NCBI RefSeq assembly: GCF_001544535.1
Contig: NZ_FCON02000080.1
Span: 1 to 36,015, forward strand
DNA: 36,015 nucleotides
Direction of reading: 5' to 3'
Origin: Caballeronia choica
GTDB taxonomy: Bacteria; Pseudomonadota; Gammaproteobacteria; Burkholderiales; Burkholderiaceae
In this document: piece after piece, positions 21,688 through 30,404 of the stretch
Layout: each line of letters starts with the position of its first letter
Position numbering within the stretch: position 1 is the stretch's first letter
The notes under the pieces: generated by a model
What the model saw: the letters and a program-made list of their open reading frames with translations, nothing else
Told to the model about the DNA's origin: nothing
Databases searched by the model: none
Made by a program: the position numbers and the translations under genes

Positions 21688-22629
21688 TCATTGTTTCTGC
21701 TCCTTCACGCGCGACACGAGTTGCGTCGGGCTGACGAACTGCAGCGCGATCAGCACCCACACCAGCGTGATCGCCATGTAGATCATCGCCATCGCGTCGA
21801 TCGACTGCGGCGCTCGCACGCCCGTCGAGAACACCGCGTAGTACAGCGCGACGACGAGCGTCTGCGTCGTCGGCCCGGCGGTGAAGAAGGTGAGTTCGAA
21901 CATGCCGATCGTGCGCACCAGCACCAGCAGCCCGGCCGCGAGCATGCCCGGCACGAGCAGCGGCAGCAGCACATAGCGGAAGTATCGCGCGGTGTTCGCC
22001 CCGAAGATGCGCGCCGCCGATTCGAGGTTCGGATCGATCTGCTCGATGAACGGCGTCATCACGAGAATTACGAACGGCAGCGCCGGCACCAGATTCGCGA
22101 GGATCACGCCGGTCAGCGTCCCGGCGAGATGGACCTTGTACATCACCGTCGCCATCGGAATGCCGTAGGTGACGGGCGGCACCATCAACGGCAGCAGGAA
22201 GACCAGCATCGCGAGGCGCTTGCCCGGGAACTGCACGCGGGCGAGCGCGTAGGCGGCCGGCACGCCGAGCACGATCGACAGGATCACCACCGCGCCGACC
22301 ACCTGCACGGTCACCCACAGCACGCTCGTCAACTGGAAGTCGCTCCACGCCTGACCGTACCAGTGCAGCGTGAAGCCCTGCGGCAAGAGCGTGCCGAACC
22401 AGCGCGTCGCGATCGAATTCACCGCGACGGTCGCGATCAGGAGCAGCACGTTGAGCAGGAAAAAGCCCATCGTCGCCCAGACGAGGGCCTTCCACAGCCT
22501 GTCCGGCACGCTGGTCCGCTGTTTCATGTTCTTGCCTGCGTTTTTTCCACGTTCGGCTCCACCGTTCGGAACAGTCTCGGGTGCTCCGGCTCCCTGCCAG
22601 CCGCTCGCGGCCCGGTTGTCGGTTGCCAT
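21688..22629 (-). CDS. ABC importer permease, second subunit
   Basis: The 313-residue inner-membrane protein of the binding-protein-dependent permease family (PotC/UgpE-like) has about six membrane segments. It carries the EAA-type loop that contacts the ATPase (ESAARIFGANTARYFRYVLLPLLVPG). ATG 22629 overlaps the stop of the first permease by one base (TGATG) and has GGGAGG upstream. ATG 22527 would remove a 34-residue polar N-terminal extension rich in Gly and Asn, so the true start could be either. Confidence 0.88.
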   Translation of the reverse strand: MATDNRAASGWQGAGAPETVPNGGAERGKNAGKNMKQRTSVPDRLWKALVWATMGFFLLNVLLLIATVAVNSIATRWFGTLLPQGFTLHWYGQAWSDFQLTSVLWVTVQVVGAVVILSIVLGVPAAYALARVQFPGKRLAMLVFLLPLMVPPVTYGIPMATVMYKVHLAGTLTGVILANLVPALPFVILVMTPFIEQIDPNLESAARIFGANTARYFRYVLLPLLVPGMLAAGLLVLVRTIGMFELTFFTAGPTTQTLVVALYYAVFSTGVRAPQSIDAMAMIYMAITLVWVLIALQFVSPTQLVSRVKEQKQ

Positions 22630-23498
22630 CAGCCCTTGCCTCCCGTCACCGGCCCGGTATAGAAGAAGCGCCGCGCGCTCAGCATCCCGCCGACGACCAG
22701 CAACTGCACGAAGCCCATGATGATCGCGATGGTCGATGCGAGCGAATAATCGTAGCTTTCGAACGCGGCTTCGGCGGCGGCGATCGAGATCACGCGCGTC
22801 GGGCCGGCCGGCGCGCCCAGCAGCACGGCCGAAGGAAACACCGAGAACGCCTGCACGAACGAGAGGCACGCGGTCATCGTTAGGCCGGGCATCAGGAGCG
22901 GCAGGTAGATCTGCCGGAACTGCTGCCACGGGCTCGCGCCGAGCGTCGCGGCGGCGCGCGCGAGCGTCGGGTCGATGCCCGTCACATACGACAGCGTGAG
23001 CAGGAACGCGAATGGAAAGCCCGACACGATCAGCGAAATCAGCACGCCCCAGTAGTTGTGCGTGAGGCGCACTTCGTCGGTGTAGAGGTGCAGGCCCTGC
23101 AGCGCCTGCGGAAACCAGCCGTTCGGGCCGAAGTACGTAAGCATGCCGTCGGCGATCAGCACGGTGCCGAGCGTGACCGGAATCACGAGCAGCGTCGTGA
23201 CGAACTTCTGGTACGGAGAATTGCGTCGCAGCGCGAACGCCACCGGCACCGACACGCCGACGTTGATGACGGTCGCGGGCACTGCGAGCTTGAGCGTGAC
23301 GAGGATCGTCGGCCACATCGACGTGTCGGTGAAGAACGTGATGTAGTTCGCGAGCACGCCGCCGCCGTTCATCGGGGTGAACGACAGCACGAGTCCGTAG
23401 GCGAACGGATAGATGAACAGCGCGACGATGAACAAAAGCGCCGGCGTGACGAGCCAGCCCTTCGGATCGCGCCTGACCGGCAGCGCGACGGTGCTCAT
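22629..23498 (-). CDS. ABC importer permease, first subunit
   Basis: The 289-residue inner-membrane permease (PotB/UgpA-like) has six predicted segments and the EAA-type loop ARAAATLGASPWQQFRQIYL. With the next gene's product it forms the transmembrane pair of the importer. Its start codon overlaps the stop of the ATPase gene by 4 nt (ATGA), and its stop overlaps the next start, so the three are translationally coupled. ATG 23498 is chosen from that overlap; the longer upstream frame is an antisense-like extension. Confidence 0.9.
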   Translation of the reverse strand: MSTVALPVRRDPKGWLVTPALLFIVALFIYPFAYGLVLSFTPMNGGGVLANYITFFTDTSMWPTILVTLKLAVPATVINVGVSVPVAFALRRNSPYQKFVTTLLVIPVTLGTVLIADGMLTYFGPNGWFPQALQGLHLYTDEVRLTHNYWGVLISLIVSGFPFAFLLTLSYVTGIDPTLARAAATLGASPWQQFRQIYLPLLMPGLTMTACLSFVQAFSVFPSAVLLGAPAGPTRVISIAAAEAAFESYDYSLASTIAIIMGFVQLLVVGGMLSARRFFYTGPVTGGKG

Positions 23499-24574
23499 TG
23501 CGCTTCTCCGTCGTAGACGAGCGTACGCGACGGCGCCACGCGCAGCGTGATGCGCTCGCCTTCGCTGCATTCGCCGACGAGCCGCGCCCACAGCTTGCCG
23601 AACGCGGTATTCACGCGAACCAGCGAATCGCGGCCGCCGTATTCGACGGTTTCCACCTGCGCATCGAACGCGTTTTCAGTGCCGGGCGCGGCACGCTCCA
23701 TGTCTTCGGGACGCAGCGCCACGCTCACGTTCTTGCTGTTGAAGCCTTCCATCGGCGTGCCGAGGAGCCGCACGCCGTTCGCCGTGACCGCGACCGCCTC
23801 GCCCTGCGTGCCTTCGAGCGTGAAACTCGCGACGTTGCGAAACCCCATGAAGCGCGCGACGTGCAGGTTCTTCGGCCGGCCGTAGACTTCTTTCGGCGCC
23901 GCGACCTGCTGCACGACGCCCTCCTTCATCACGACGATGCGATCGGCCATCGACAGCGCCTCGTCCTGGTCGTGCGTCACGTAAATCGTCGCGCGTTCGA
24001 GCTGGCCGTGGATGCGGCGGATTTCCGCGCGCATCTCGATGCGCAGCTTGGTGTCGAGGTTGGAAAGCGGTTCGTCCATCAGCACGAGCGGCGGCTCGAT
24101 CACGATCGCCCGCGCGATCGCGACGCGCTGCTGCTGCCCGCCCGAAAGCTGGCCCGGCAGCTTCGTGTCGTGTCCGATCAGTTGCACGAGTTGCAGCGCC
24201 GCCTTCGCGCGGCGCAGCGCGTCCGCCTTTGGCACGCCCTGCATCTTCAGGCCGAAGCCGACGTTCTCCAGCACCGTCATGTGCGGAAACAGCGCGTAGT
24301 TCTGGAACACCATGCCGAAGCCGCGCTTCTCGGGCGGCAGCACGTCGATGCGCTGTTCGTCGAGCCAGATGCCGCCGCCCGTGAGCGGCTGCAGGCCCGC
24401 GATGCAGTTGAGCGCCGTCGACTTCCCGCAGCCCGACGGCCCGAGCAACGCGATGAACTCGCCGCGCCGGATGTTCAGGTCGAGTCCGCGCAGCGCCGCG
24501 AGTTGCTGCCCTTCGGCGTTCGTAAAGCTGCGCGACACCGAATCCAGGCGCAACTGCTCAAAATTGTGCTTCAT
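23495..24574 (-). CDS. ABC importer ATPase (UgpC/PotA type)
   Basis: The 359-residue ATP-hydrolysing subunit has Walker [10 protein letters not shown] (45-53), the Q loop FQNYALFPH, signature LSGGQQQR (about 145), Walker B LVLMDEP (about 165) and the H-loop YVTHDQ. A C-terminal TOBE-type domain of about 110 residues (VALRPEDME) is usual in importers of sugars, polyamines and phosphonates. ATG 24574 fits the family start, with GGGAA about 11 nt upstream. It follows the binding-protein gene by 81 nt, a space that holds a strong hairpin. Confidence 0.93.
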   Translation of the reverse strand: MKHNFEQLRLDSVSRSFTNAEGQQLAALRGLDLNIRRGEFIALLGPSGCGKSTALNCIAGLQPLTGGGIWLDEQRIDVLPPEKRGFGMVFQNYALFPHMTVLENVGFGLKMQGVPKADALRRAKAALQLVQLIGHDTKLPGQLSGGQQQRVAIARAIVIEPPLVLMDEPLSNLDTKLRIEMRAEIRRIHGQLERATIYVTHDQDEALSMADRIVVMKEGVVQQVAAPKEVYGRPKNLHVARFMGFRNVASFTLEGTQGEAVAVTANGVRLLGTPMEGFNSKNVSVALRPEDMERAAPGTENAFDAQVETVEYGGRDSLVRVNTAFGKLWARLVGECSEGERITLRVAPSRTLVYDGEAQ

Positions 24575-24592
24575 GACGTTTATTCCCGATGA

Positions 24593-24627
24593 CGCGGCGG
24601 CGCTCGCATCCCGCGAGCGCCGCCGCG
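24593..24627 (-). promoter_or_regulatory. Perfect 15-bp hairpin between binding-protein and ATPase genes
   Basis: Bases 24593-24607 are exactly complementary to 24613-24627 around a 5-nt loop, without a following U run. Such intercistronic hairpins protect the upstream mRNA from 3' exonucleases, and partly terminate or block readthrough. They make periplasmic binding protein more abundant than the membrane parts, as at malE-malF. The role here is inferred from position. Confidence 0.75.
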
Positions 24628-24655
24628 CGTTTTCAAGCATGAACCAGCAACCCGC

Positions 24656-25834
24656 TTACTTCGTCTTCTGCGCGCCGATCTCGCGATCCCACTTCTGGAA
24701 CGCGGCGACCATCGCCGAGGCATTCAGCGGCACGACGTGCGGACGATCCACCAGCAGCTTCGCGTATTCCGGCCGGCCGTACTTCTGGATCACTTCCTGG
24801 CTCTTCGCCGGCGCCATGCTGAGCGGCACGTCCTTTACCGCCGGACCCGGATAGAAATAGCCGTCGTCGTAGGTCAGCGCCTGCTGCGCCGGCTCCAGCA
24901 TGAAGTTCATCAGCTTGTAGAGCACGTCGAGCTTTTCCTTCGGCACGCCCTTCGGGATCACCATGTAGTGGGCGTCGTTCACCCACGTCATGTTGTCGAA
25001 GGCCTGCACCTTGAATTCCGCCGGCACGATGCCGAGCGCGCGCGGGTTGATGTCCCAGCCCGTCACCGTGACGGTCATGTCACGCGTGCCTTCGCCGAGT
25101 TCCTTCATCACCGCCGACGTGCCGCCCGGATAGTACGGAACGCAGTCGTTCAGTTGCTTGAGGAACGCCCAGGTCTTGTCCCAGCCGTTGACCGGATCGG
25201 TCGGGTCCTTGTCGCCGAGGACGTACGGCAGGCCCATCAGGAACGTGCGGCCCGGTCCCGAGTTGGCGGGACGCGCATAGATCAGCTTGTTCGGATGCGC
25301 CTTGCACCACGCGAGCAGTTGCTCGGGCGTCTTCGGGACGTCGGTGACCTTGGCGGGGTTGTATTCGAGCAGCGGCCCGGCGGGCATGTACGTCACTTCC
25401 AGCCCGTAGCCCTGCGCGATGTCCTGCATCTTGCGCGGACCGGGCGCGTATTTGTCGAGCACGCCGGGGAACGCCGCGGCCTGATCGGGGAGCAGCTTTT
25501 CCCACAGGCCCTGCTGGATACCGGCCGCGAGTGCGTCGGTGCCGGTCACGACGAGATCGATGTCCGAGCGGCCGGCGGCCTGCATCGCCTTGATCTTGCC
25601 GGGCAGCTGCGGCGCGGGTGCGTTGGTGAACGTGATGGCCGAAACCAGATTCGGGTATTTCGCCTTGAAGGCTTCGAAACCCTTTTGCGTCAGTTGCAGA
25701 TTACCGGCGACGTCGACGATATTGATCGACACCGGGTCCGCCGCCTGGGCCGCCGTCGCAAATACCGCGCTCACCGCGCTCACCGCGACGCACATCGCCG
25801 CCCACCTGACTGACAACCCTGTACGCGACTTCAT
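24656..25834 (-). CDS. ABC importer periplasmic substrate-binding protein
   Basis: The 392-residue product has a Sec signal peptide (about 1-31, cleavage after AAQA) and a family-1 extracellular solute-binding fold: DIDLVVTGTDALAAGI near 95, an inner hinge and a C-terminal PLNASAMVAAFQKWDREIG. It is the first gene of the importer operon, with GGAG upstream of ATG 25834. The ligand cannot be read from the sequence. The fold is shared by polyamine, phosphonate and sugar binders, and the epimerase in the operon favours a sugar. Long polar loops and an extra Cys pair (Cys187, Cys233 region) are noted without a function. Confidence 0.88.
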   Translation of the reverse strand: MKSRTGLSVRWAAMCVAVSAVSAVFATAAQAADPVSINIVDVAGNLQLTQKGFEAFKAKYPNLVSAITFTNAPAPQLPGKIKAMQAAGRSDIDLVVTGTDALAAGIQQGLWEKLLPDQAAAFPGVLDKYAPGPRKMQDIAQGYGLEVTYMPAGPLLEYNPAKVTDVPKTPEQLLAWCKAHPNKLIYARPANSGPGRTFLMGLPYVLGDKDPTDPVNGWDKTWAFLKQLNDCVPYYPGGTSAVMKELGEGTRDMTVTVTGWDINPRALGIVPAEFKVQAFDNMTWVNDAHYMVIPKGVPKEKLDVLYKLMNFMLEPAQQALTYDDGYFYPGPAVKDVPLSMAPAKSQEVIQKYGRPEYAKLLVDRPHVVPLNASAMVAAFQKWDREIGAQKTK

Positions 25835-25946
25835 AGTGTCTCCTCACTTCCGTCTCATTTGCTTGTTTGGATGGCGACCGGTCGATTTTTTACGCCGGCG
25901 TTTTTTTACTTCTGAAAGCTGGAAAATAGCCAACCGTGTAAGGTGA

Positions 25947-26246
25947 TGTCAAGCAAATTTGCCTTGTCAAACGGAGCAGCGGGGCGGGCGGTTTCAGCCC
26001 ACGCAGCTTTGTCGACAAGGGTTTTCGACGTCGTCTCGGGATATACCCGAAGCGCCTTTCGACCAACTTGTTTGACTTATTTGTCAGGCTGTTTCGGTGA
26101 GCGAGCGGTCGAATGCGAGCAGTTCTTGGGCGGCCGCTTTGATCTGCGGGAGATGTTCGGGCGGCGTCGGACTCAGGGGTTGACGTGGGTTCACGTCGAC
26201 CGACGCGAAATTAGCACCCGCGCGAGAAGGTTGTCAAACAACTTGA
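25947..26246. promoter_or_regulatory. Repeated TTGTCAAAC-type sites before the importer operon
   Basis: Related words recur between the GntR and binding-protein genes: TGTCAAGC (25947-25954), TTGTCAAAC (25964-25972), TTGTTTGAC (26068-26076, inverted) followed by TTTGTCA (about 26080-26086), and GGTTGTCAAACAACTT (26229-26244). The last contains the dyad TTGT-CAA-ACAA. These are plausible operators for the adjacent FadR-type GntR regulator, whose family binds short dyads of this kind. The 445-bp gap holds no gene. Confidence 0.5.
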
Positions 26247-26279
26247 TGCCGTGGTATTCCCTGTGCGCGGGGTTTGCGC

Positions 26280-26969
26280 CTACGACCCGAACATCCGGGC
26301 CAGCGCGTTTTCGAGGTGGGCGGCCATTGCACGGCCGGCGCGTTCCGGGTCGTGCGCGCGAATCGCCGCGAGCACTTCGAGATGTTCGGCCTGCACGAGG
26401 CGTTGCCGTTCGAGCGTCTTCACGAGCGACAGGTTGCGCGACAGGTTCATGCTGAACACGACCTGCTCTTCGATGAACGACATCACCGTGATGAAAAACT
26501 GGTTCTTCGACGCACGCGCGATGGCGAGATGGAACGCAAAGTCGTCCTTCGCGCCGATGCCTTGCGTTTCGATCACGCGCTCGAGTTCGTCCCACGCGGC
26601 CTGAATCGCGGCGATGTCGCTCTCGTCCGCCTGGCGGGCCGCGAGCGCCGCCGCGCCGGCCTCGGTGACGACGCGGAATTCATAGCAGCGGCGGATATCC
26701 GACAGCGTTTCGAGCGGCGCGAAGCGGCGCACGTCCGGGTCGGGACGGCGGCCCACGGTGGTCCCCGAACCGCGCCGCGTGACGATGATGCCGTCGGCGC
26801 GCAGGCGCGCGAGCGCCTCGCGCACGGTCGGGCGTGAGGTCGAGAAGCGCTCGGCGAGTGCGTGTTCGGTGAGGAGCCGGTCACCCTCCTTGAACTCGCC
26901 TTCGATGATGCTGTTGAGGATGTCGCTATAGATCCGGTCGGCCAACCCCGATGTTTTGCGCTCGTTCAT
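26280..26969 (-). CDS. GntR-family transcriptional regulator, FadR/FCD subfamily
   Basis: The 229-residue DNA-binding regulator has an N-terminal winged helix (about 8-75, LADRIYSDILNSIIEGEFKE and STSRPTVREALARLRADGI) and a C-terminal all-helical FCD ligand domain (about 95-220) with the metal-binding-type residues around DDFAFHLAI and AEHLEVLAAI. It is encoded just upstream of the importer operon and in the same direction, so it is the likely local repressor, with the imported compound or a derivative as ligand. Repeated TTGTCAAAC-type sites follow the gene. Confidence 0.9.
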   Translation of the reverse strand: MNERKTSGLADRIYSDILNSIIEGEFKEGDRLLTEHALAERFSTSRPTVREALARLRADGIIVTRRGSGTTVGRRPDPDVRRFAPLETLSDIRRCYEFRVVTEAGAAALAARQADESDIAAIQAAWDELERVIETQGIGAKDDFAFHLAIARASKNQFFITVMSFIEEQVVFSMNLSRNLSLVKTLERQRLVQAEHLEVLAAIRAHDPERAGRAMAAHLENALARMFGS

Positions 26970-27047
26970 GTGCAGGCTTCACGGTTGGTTGGCGTAAAGC
27001 CCGATTGTAAGGCAGATTTTCGAAGTTGTTGGGGCGGGGGGTTCGGT

Positions 27048-27160
27048 GGCGCCTGGGGGCGGGTTTACACCGTTTGATGCGCTTAGGCATCCATGGAACT
27101 TGTATTCGTGCCGGTTTATTAGCTCTGACCCTGTCCGGGACGGGATTCACTTTCTTTTCG
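27048..27160. repeat. Dispersed intergenic repeat, copy 1
   Basis: This segment (GGCGCCTGGG, GTTTACACCGTTTGATGC, CATGGAACTTGTATTC, CTGTCCGGGACGGGA, TCACTTTCTTT) aligns along about 110 bp with 35899-36015 at the right edge, at about 75-80% by eye. It is noncoding, holds an inverted word (CCTGTCCGGGACGGG) and resembles dispersed repeats found between genes in Burkholderia relatives. I do not recognise a transposase or named element. Confidence 0.75.
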
Positions 27161-27211
27161 ACCGCTCGCTTTGCTAGCGCTCACGCTCAAACGCTCCCCG
27201 CCGACGCTCAT

Positions 27212-27246
27212 AAAAAAGCGCGCCAGGATCAATTCCCCGACGCGCT
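27212..27246 (-). terminator. Terminator of the BKACE gene
   Basis: On the minus strand AGCGCG (complement of 27241-27246) pairs with CGCGCT (complement of 27217-27222), with an inner GG/CC contact in an 18-nt loop. The T run follows at once (complement of 27212-27217). It lies about 27 nt past the stop codon. Confidence 0.7.
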
Positions 27247-27272
27247 TCGTCCCGATACCCGCCAAGCCGCTG

Positions 27273-28094
27273 TTACATCGAAAGCAGCTTGCGCGCCTCG
27301 GCCGCCGTCGCGACCGGCCGCCCATACTCCGCGCACAACCCCGCCACGCGTTCAACCAGTTGCGCATTGCTCTTGGCGAGCGTGTCCTTGTCCCAGCGCA
27401 CGTTGTCCTCGAGTCCGGTGCGGCAATGCCCGCCCATTTCGAGCGTCCAGTGATTCACTTCGAGCTGGTGACGGCCGATGCCCGCTGCAGTCCACGTCGC
27501 GTCCGGGAGATTCTTCTTCAACTGCTCGACTTCGAATTCCAGGATCTCGCGCCGCGCCGGCAGCGCGTTCTTCACGCCCATCACGAACTGCACATGCACG
27601 GGCGACTTCAACAGTCCCTGATTCACCAGATCGACGGTGCTATAGAGCATCGCCAGGTCGAAGATCTCGATCTCGGGCTTCACGTTGTGATCGAGCATCA
27701 TCTGCGCGAGCGTGCGCACGAAGTCGGGCGGGTTCTCGTAGACCGTCGTCGGAAAGTTGACCGATCCGGTCGCAAGCGATGCCATGTCGGGCGCCAGGTC
27801 CAGCATCGCGCCACGCTGTTCGAACGAGCGTCCGCGTCCGCCCGTCGAGAACTGGATGATGATGTCGGGACAGTGCTTGCGAATGCCTTCCTGAAGCTCC
27901 GCGAAACGGTGACGGTCGGAACTCGACTTCTCATCCTCGTCGCGCACGTGCAGGTGAACCAGCGACGCGCCCGCCTCGTACGCTTCATGCGTGCTTTCAA
28001 TCTGTTCGGGAATCGTGACCGGCACAGCCGGATTGTCTTTCTTCTTCGGAACCGAACCGGTGATGGCGACGGAGATAATGCAGGGTTGAGTCAT
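27273..28094 (-). CDS. BKACE family beta-keto acid cleavage enzyme (DUF849)
   Basis: The 273-residue TIM-barrel enzyme belongs to the beta-keto acid cleavage family, whose founder Kce splits 3-keto-5-aminohexanoate with acetyl-CoA. Members vary in substrate. Seen here are the Zn-binding HLHVRDED (His47, His49), STGGRGRS, EIEIFDLAM, and GGHCRTGLEDN near 225 with the catalytic-region Arg/Glu. The precise beta-keto acid cannot be read; the founder's lysine-fermentation genes are not present. ATG 28094 has AAAGGAG upstream. It stands alone with its own terminator. An AT-rich TTAACTAACTAGTA patch (about 28153-28166) upstream may hold its promoter or operator. Confidence 0.9.
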   Translation of the reverse strand: MTQPCIISVAITGSVPKKKDNPAVPVTIPEQIESTHEAYEAGASLVHLHVRDEDEKSSSDRHRFAELQEGIRKHCPDIIIQFSTGGRGRSFEQRGAMLDLAPDMASLATGSVNFPTTVYENPPDFVRTLAQMMLDHNVKPEIEIFDLAMLYSTVDLVNQGLLKSPVHVQFVMGVKNALPARREILEFEVEQLKKNLPDATWTAAGIGRHQLEVNHWTLEMGGHCRTGLEDNVRWDKDTLAKSNAQLVERVAGLCAEYGRPVATAAEARKLLSM

Positions 28095-28341
28095 GCTCTT
28101 CGCTCCTTTGCGGCTTGGGCTCCAGCGGTCGGGGGCCGTTCTGCCGATAATTTTAACTAACTAGTACGCCCATGATTCTGAAGCAACGGCCGGAACACGG
28201 CAAGCCCGACAAACCCTAACCATCGACGAAGCCGGCAACAGCGGAATATTTTCCCGATTCGCCGTGTCTCGATAGCGGTGGCGTGACCTGGCCTTCCCGA
28301 CCGCCCTCCTCCCGCAAAAAAGAGGCCACCTCAACCGGCTG
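28095..28341. other. Intergenic region between BKACE and DUF3303 genes
   Basis: The region holds the AT-rich TTTTAACTAACTAGTACG patch (about 28150-28167), a possible regulated promoter of the leftward BKACE gene. At 28316-28332 a short GAGG/CCTC hairpin followed by six Ts on the minus strand may terminate the DUF3303 gene. No coding capacity is evident. Confidence 0.4.
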
Positions 28342-28623
28342 CTATTGCTTGGCAGCCTGAGCCGTCAGCAGCTTGCCGAGTTGCTCGTCCGTCAGCGCAG
28401 GCTTCACGTCGAAGCTCATGAGATGGGCCCATTCGAGCACCCACTCCGCAAGCGGCTCGATGCTCGCGCATTCGCAGATCGCGACCCCATCGATCGAGCC
28501 CACCGCGTGCCAGCGCCCGAGCACCGTAATGCCGTCCGGCGGCGCTCCGCCGGTCTTTCGAAAGAGTTCGCTCGCCGCCTGCTGGGCTTCGGGAAGAGCG
28601 GTCCATCTGGCCATGAATAACAT
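28342..28623 (-). CDS. DUF3303 family protein
   Basis: The 93-residue cytoplasmic protein matches the DUF3303 family, a small alpha/beta (ferredoxin-like) fold of unknown function. It begins MLFMARWTALPEAQQAASEL and contains GGAPPDGITVLGRWHAVGS and AICECASIEPLAEWVLEWAH. GGAGG lies 9 nt before ATG 28623. It appears to be a single-gene unit, and the neighbours give no hint about its role. Confidence 0.8.
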   Translation of the reverse strand: MLFMARWTALPEAQQAASELFRKTGGAPPDGITVLGRWHAVGSIDGVAICECASIEPLAEWVLEWAHLMSFDVKPALTDEQLGKLLTAQAAKQ

Positions 28624-28991
28624 GGTGCTGACCTCCGTGAGAAGCGTTGAAAAACCGGCCTCCATGTCGCCAGGCGCCGGGCTTGCCCGCAAGCCGGGCT
28701 CGCGTGAGACACGCATCGTCCGGTCGCTGATTCAGTATAGGAGTCGGACCCGTCGTCGGTGACGGTCAGTGAGTTTCATCGCGAACGGCTCGCGCTCGCC
28801 ACACGGGCATGAGGGACGCTTCATGTCTGATTAAAAAAAACATGCGTTCTCGCCCGCCAGCCTCGTCGAAATGAACCGGCGCCCGTGTATCAAGTTGCGA
28901 GTTGCAAGGCCATGGTCTAGAACTCTTGAGCAAGCGGCTCCCGCTTAAAAAAAACCGAACCATACGAGGCTCACTCAACCCTGGAGTCGCC
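28624..28991. other. Divergent intergenic region with A tracts
   Basis: Two A8/T8-type tracts (28832-28840 and 28948-28955) lie 30-160 bp before the rightward exported-protein gene. Such tracts bend DNA or act as UP-element-like sequence. No matching -35/-10 pair is convincing. No gene is seen. Confidence 0.4.
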
Positions 28992-29681
28992 ATGAAACGA
29001 CGATTGCAATCGCCGGCTGTTCTGCCCGGCCTCACCGTCGCGCTCATGTTCGCGCTGACGCTGGCGCTGACATTCACATGCAGCGCGGCACGCGCCGATG
29101 GACTGATCCCGCCGGACGTGCGGCTCGTGCCGGTCGTGCAGTTCCCGGGGACCACCGGCTACATCGCGCCCGACTACGACACGCGCCGAGCGGCGCTGCA
29201 TAGCGTGTATCTGGCGCCGATCGAGATCTTCCTTGCGCCCGATTCGCCGTACAAGGGGATCGAGCCGACCCAGATGGCGGCCCTCACCTCGGCGTTCGCC
29301 GACATCCTGCGCGACGAAGTGCTGAATAGCGCCAACGTGGTCGACACGCCGCAGCCGGATTCGATGGTCGTGCAGATCGCACTCACGGATGTGCGTCTCG
29401 CGAAGCGGTCGTTTCGTCCGCGCGACATCACGCCGGTCGGCATCGTGATCAACGGCGTGAAGCGCGTCGCCGGCATCAGCAAGGTGTCGCTCACGACGAT
29501 GACAGTGCAGGCGTTGGGCCTGAGTCCCGACGGCGAAACCCTGCTCTTTGCGATCAACAATCCGCCGCCGCCCGGCGATGCCGAACCGGAACCGGTCCGG
29601 CTCGACGAAGTGCCGGCCCTGCTCGGCAAGAAAGCCAAGCGATTGCAGTCGGCGTTCGTTGCAATCAGGGACCATCACTGA
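28992..29681 (+). CDS. Exported protein, DUF3313-like
   Basis: The 229-residue product has a long signal peptide (about 1-35, hydrophobic run TVALMFALTLALTF, cleavage near ARA). The mature protein resembles DUF3313: a start like GYIAPDYDTRRAALHSVYLA, an Ile/Phe beta strand, a helix EPTQMAALTSAFADILRDEV and ALTDVRLAKRS. Many DUF3313 members are lipoproteins. Here the Cys in the signal peptide (TFTC) lacks a good lipobox, so a soluble periplasmic form is more likely. ATG 28992 has GGAG upstream. The function is unknown and the family call is moderate. Confidence 0.62.
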   Translation: MKRRLQSPAVLPGLTVALMFALTLALTFTCSAARADGLIPPDVRLVPVVQFPGTTGYIAPDYDTRRAALHSVYLAPIEIFLAPDSPYKGIEPTQMAALTSAFADILRDEVLNSANVVDTPQPDSMVVQIALTDVRLAKRSFRPRDITPVGIVINGVKRVAGISKVSLTTMTVQALGLSPDGETLLFAINNPPPPGDAEPEPVRLDEVPALLGKKAKRLQSAFVAIRDHH

Positions 29682-29703
29682 CGGCATCGCGCGACGAGCG
29701 ATG

Positions 29704-30027
29704 TCAGTGCATGCCCGCGACGGGCACGACCATCACCGGCTGCGCATAGGTCACGACGGGCCCCGGCCCCGCTGCGTAGGTGCCCGGCACCGGCACCACC
29801 ACGGTCACGCGCGGCGGCGGCGGAGGCACGGGAACGACTCGCGTGGCGACGGGCACGACATAGGTCGGCGGCGCGGGTACGTAGTAATAGACGGGCCGCG
29901 GCGGCGGCGCATAGACGATGGCGGGCGCCATGTAGGTGACGCGCACGACCGTGGAAGCGGAAGCGCCCTCGGAACAGATGAGGCCAAGCGCGGCGGCGGC
30001 GGAAACGCTGATCATACGAAAGTTCAC
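29704..30027 (-). CDS. Small exported Pro/Val-rich protein
   Basis: The 107-residue product has a signal peptide (about 1-24, cleavage near ASA). The mature part is dominated by Pro, Val, Tyr and Ala (APPPRPVYYYVPAPP, VVPVPPPPPRVTVVVPVP), with no Cys or charged core. It is likely an extended periplasmic or outer-envelope protein. The start is GTG 30027 with AGGGA upstream; ATG 30015 is the alternative. It converges with the DUF3313-like gene (22 bp apart). I assign no family. Confidence 0.65.
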   Translation of the reverse strand: MNFRMISVSAAAALGLICSEGASASTVVRVTYMAPAIVYAPPPRPVYYYVPAPPTYVVPVATRVVPVPPPPPRVTVVVPVPGTYAAGPGPVVTYAQPVMVVPVAGMH

Positions 30028-30294
30028 TTGAGATCCCTATGCATCGAATGCGACGGGTTCGTCTTCGCGTAGGAAGGCGTTCCGCCGTTGGCTCGCTTCG
30101 GGCGAACCGTTGAGGCGCTCGTGGCGCCGACGTTGCAAACGATAAGCAAAGCGCCCCGAAAACGGGAGTCAAAACATATTTCATTCGATGTCGCGAACGC
30201 TTGGCGGCGACGGATGATGTAGGCGCTTAAAGGGTGTTGGTCGATGCGCTTAAAGCCGTGACACGCCGCGACATGATTCGTAGCACCATTGAAA

Positions 30295-30324
30295 TTGCTT
30301 TTGCGAGGCGGCCGTCAATAGAAT
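30295..30324 (+). promoter_or_regulatory. Candidate sigma-70 promoter of the EF-hand gene
   Basis: TTGCTT (30295-30300) and TAGAAT (30319-30324) are 18 bp apart, 80 nt before the start codon. The direct repeat GCGCTTAAAG (30223-30232 and 30246-30255) lies just upstream and might be a regulator site. The rest of 30028-30294 shows no gene. Confidence 0.4.
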
Positions 30325-30404
30325 GCATCTGTCAGCGGATGGCTTGCGACGCAACGACGCCCGCGCCATCCGCTCAACGCTCAACGATTCGACGGAGATC
30401 CCCC

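Noticed and set aside
23498-24592. 364-codon plus-strand frame opposite the ABC ATPase
   Set aside because: Arg/His/Ala-rich shadow of a gene with intact Walker motifs.
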